NCBI GenBank assembly: GCA_017694145.1
Contig: JADINF010000066.1
Location: 1-6,107, forward strand
Source: Candidatus Stercoripulliclostridium pullicola
GTDB lineage: Bacteria > Bacillota > Clostridia > Christensenellales > DTU072
Direction: 5' to 3'
Length of the DNA stretch: 6,107 bases
Part shown: in pieces, positions 5,165 through 6,107 of the stretch
How positions within the stretch are numbered: position 1 is the first letter of the stretch
How the letters are laid out: the number at the start of each line of letters is the position of its first letter
Translations under genes and position numbers: made by a program
Notes under the pieces: generated by a model
The model's database searches: none
What the model was told of the DNA's origin: nothing
The model's input: only the letters and a program-made list of their open reading frames with translations

Positions 5165-6107
5165 ATGGTAAACAGAATTTACGTCGAAAAACGCGCGGGC
5201 TTCGACCCCGCTACCGCAAAGCTCGCAAGCGATCTCAAGACGCTCGTCGGTAAAGAAGTCACGGGACTCAGAAGACTCATACGTTACGACGTCGAAGGGC
5301 TCGACGCCGCGACCCTCGAGAAAGCGAGAGTGTCCATTTTCTCCGAGCCTCCCGTGGACGTCACTTACGACGACGATTCCACTTTCAAAGGTAAACAGAC
5401 GCTCGTAGTCGAATATCTCGACGGGCAGTACGATCAGCGCGCCGATTCCGCGGAGCAATGCGTTCAGCTGCTCACCGCGGGCGTCCGCCCGCAGGTCAGG
5501 TGCGCGACCGTCTACGTTTTCGACGGTTTGAGCGAGGAAGAACTCGCGAAAGTGCGTAAATTCCTTATAAACCCCGTAGACAGTAAGGAAGGAAGCTCCG
5601 AGATACCTAAGACTCTCCGGCGCGCCGCCGTCAAAGAAGGCAAAATGCGCGTGGAGATAACGGGCTTCGTAACTATGAGCGAGAAGGAGCTCGAGGAGTA
5701 TTACGCCGGCTTCGGCTTCGCGATGACTTTGGACGACCTCAGGTTCGTAAGGGATTATTTCCGCAGTATAAAAAGGGATCCCACGCTTACCGAACTTAAA
5801 GTGATAGACACTTACTGGAGCGACCATTGCAGGCATACCACCTTCCTCACCGAGATAAAGAACGTAAAGATAGTTTCCGATAACCCGCGCATCGCGGAGA
5901 GCTTCGAGCTTTACCGCGACGTGTTCGCGAAGCAGTACGCGGGAAGAAAGGACAAATACTATTGCCTTATGGATATCGCCACTCTCGCGGCAAAAGCGCT
6001 CCGCAGAGAGGGTTACCTCGACAATCTCGACGCTTCCGAGGAGATCAACGCCTGTTCCGTAGTCGTCGACGTCGATAACGACGGAGCCGCCGAGAAGTGG
6101 CTCATAA
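5165..6107 (+). CDS. purL: Phosphoribosylformylglycinamidine synthase PurL, single-chain clostridial type, N-terminal part (3' end cut by window)
   Basis: Converts FGAR to FGAM using ATP and glutamine, pathway step 4. The frame is open from the ATG at 5165 to the window edge, giving 314 residues of a family usually about 1,200-1,250 long. It begins MVNRIYVEKRAGFD, then VEYLDGQYDQRADSAEQC (82-99), INPVDSKE (135-142), RDPTLTEL (204-211), the linker signature DTYWSDHCRHTTFLT (215-229), LMDIATLAAK (268-277) and SEEINACS (291-298). His224 lies in the linker motif that corresponds to the YWSEHCRH motif of E. coli PurL. These motifs identify the large one-chain form, whose AIRS-like and C-terminal glutaminase domains would lie downstream, so separate PurS and PurQ should not be needed. 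The start lies one base after the purD stop (TAATATG), with AGGG at 5151-5154 as a modest ribosome site. The last codons (EKWLI) sit just before where relatives have a conserved FKNETHNHP motif. Confidence 0.95.
   Translation, partial: MVNRIYVEKRAGFDPATAKLASDLKTLVGKEVTGLRRLIRYDVEGLDAATLEKARVSIFSEPPVDVTYDDDSTFKGKQTLVVEYLDGQYDQRADSAEQCVQLLTAGVRPQVRCATVYVFDGLSEEELAKVRKFLINPVDSKEGSSEIPKTLRRAAVKEGKMRVEITGFVTMSEKELEEYYAGFGFAMTLDDLRFVRDYFRSIKRDPTLTELKVIDTYWSDHCRHTTFLTEIKNVKIVSDNPRIAESFELYRDVFAKQYAGRKDKYYCLMDIATLAAKALRREGYLDNLDASEEINACSVVVDVDNDGAAEKWLI

Noticed and set aside
5156..5836. 226-codon open frame on the minus strand opposite purL
   Set aside because: Shadow of the clearly recognisable PurL N-terminus; no motifs and no ribosome site evidence.
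1..6107. Search for a mobile element, CRISPR array, tRNA, purine riboswitch or novel cassette
   Set aside because: Nearly all bases are occupied by intact purine genes. The non-coding gaps total fewer than 170 bases and contain no repeats or aptamer-like structure beyond the hairpins listed. A purine riboswitch, if present, would lie upstream of the operon's first gene.

Overview
The window is a stretch of a de novo purine biosynthesis operon, with every gene on the + strand. The order is purF (3' part only), purM, purN, purH, purD, purL (5' part only). The gene order, the Bacillus-type PurF C-terminus with an apparent Fe-S CxxC, the APDDPL form of PurD and the DTYWSDHCRHTTF form of single-chain PurL all point to a Bacillota bacterium of the class Clostridia, probably an anaerobe. 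Base composition is a little over half G+C by eye. Isoleucine is nonetheless often encoded by ATA (10 of 20 Ile codons in purN), which is unusual at that composition and suggests an uncultured, gut-type clostridial lineage. The lineage is inference and cannot be fixed from this window.

Layout: positions 1-606 hold the last 201 residues of PurF. A 47-base spacer with a small hairpin and a strong Shine-Dalgarno site leads to purM (654-1673). purM, purN (1670-2260) and purH (2257-3789) are joined by two ATGA stop/start overlaps, which indicates translational coupling. A 120-base gap after purH is the only sizeable non-coding stretch. It holds two hairpins separated by an A-rich linker: a long one just after purH and a GC-rich one just before the purD ribosome binding site. 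purD (3910-5163) is followed after one base by purL (from 5165), which runs off the window end.

Together the genes cover pathway step 1 (PurF, PRPP to phosphoribosylamine), step 2 (PurD, to GAR), step 3 (PurN, to FGAR using 10-formyl-THF), step 4 (PurL, to FGAM), step 5 (PurM, to AIR) and the last two steps (PurH, AICAR to FAICAR to IMP). purE/purK, purC and purB are not in the window. PurE and PurC could lie upstream of purF, as in many clostridia, but that cannot be seen here.

I found no mobile element, CRISPR array, tRNA or rRNA gene, phage gene or defence gene, and no sign of a new system. The enzymes look full length and intact apart from the two cut by the window edges. The points worth a second look are small: the two hairpins between purH and purD (one resembling a minus-strand intrinsic terminator), the AT-rich purN-purH junction, the ATA codon bias, and a few family-variant residues in PurF and PurD.
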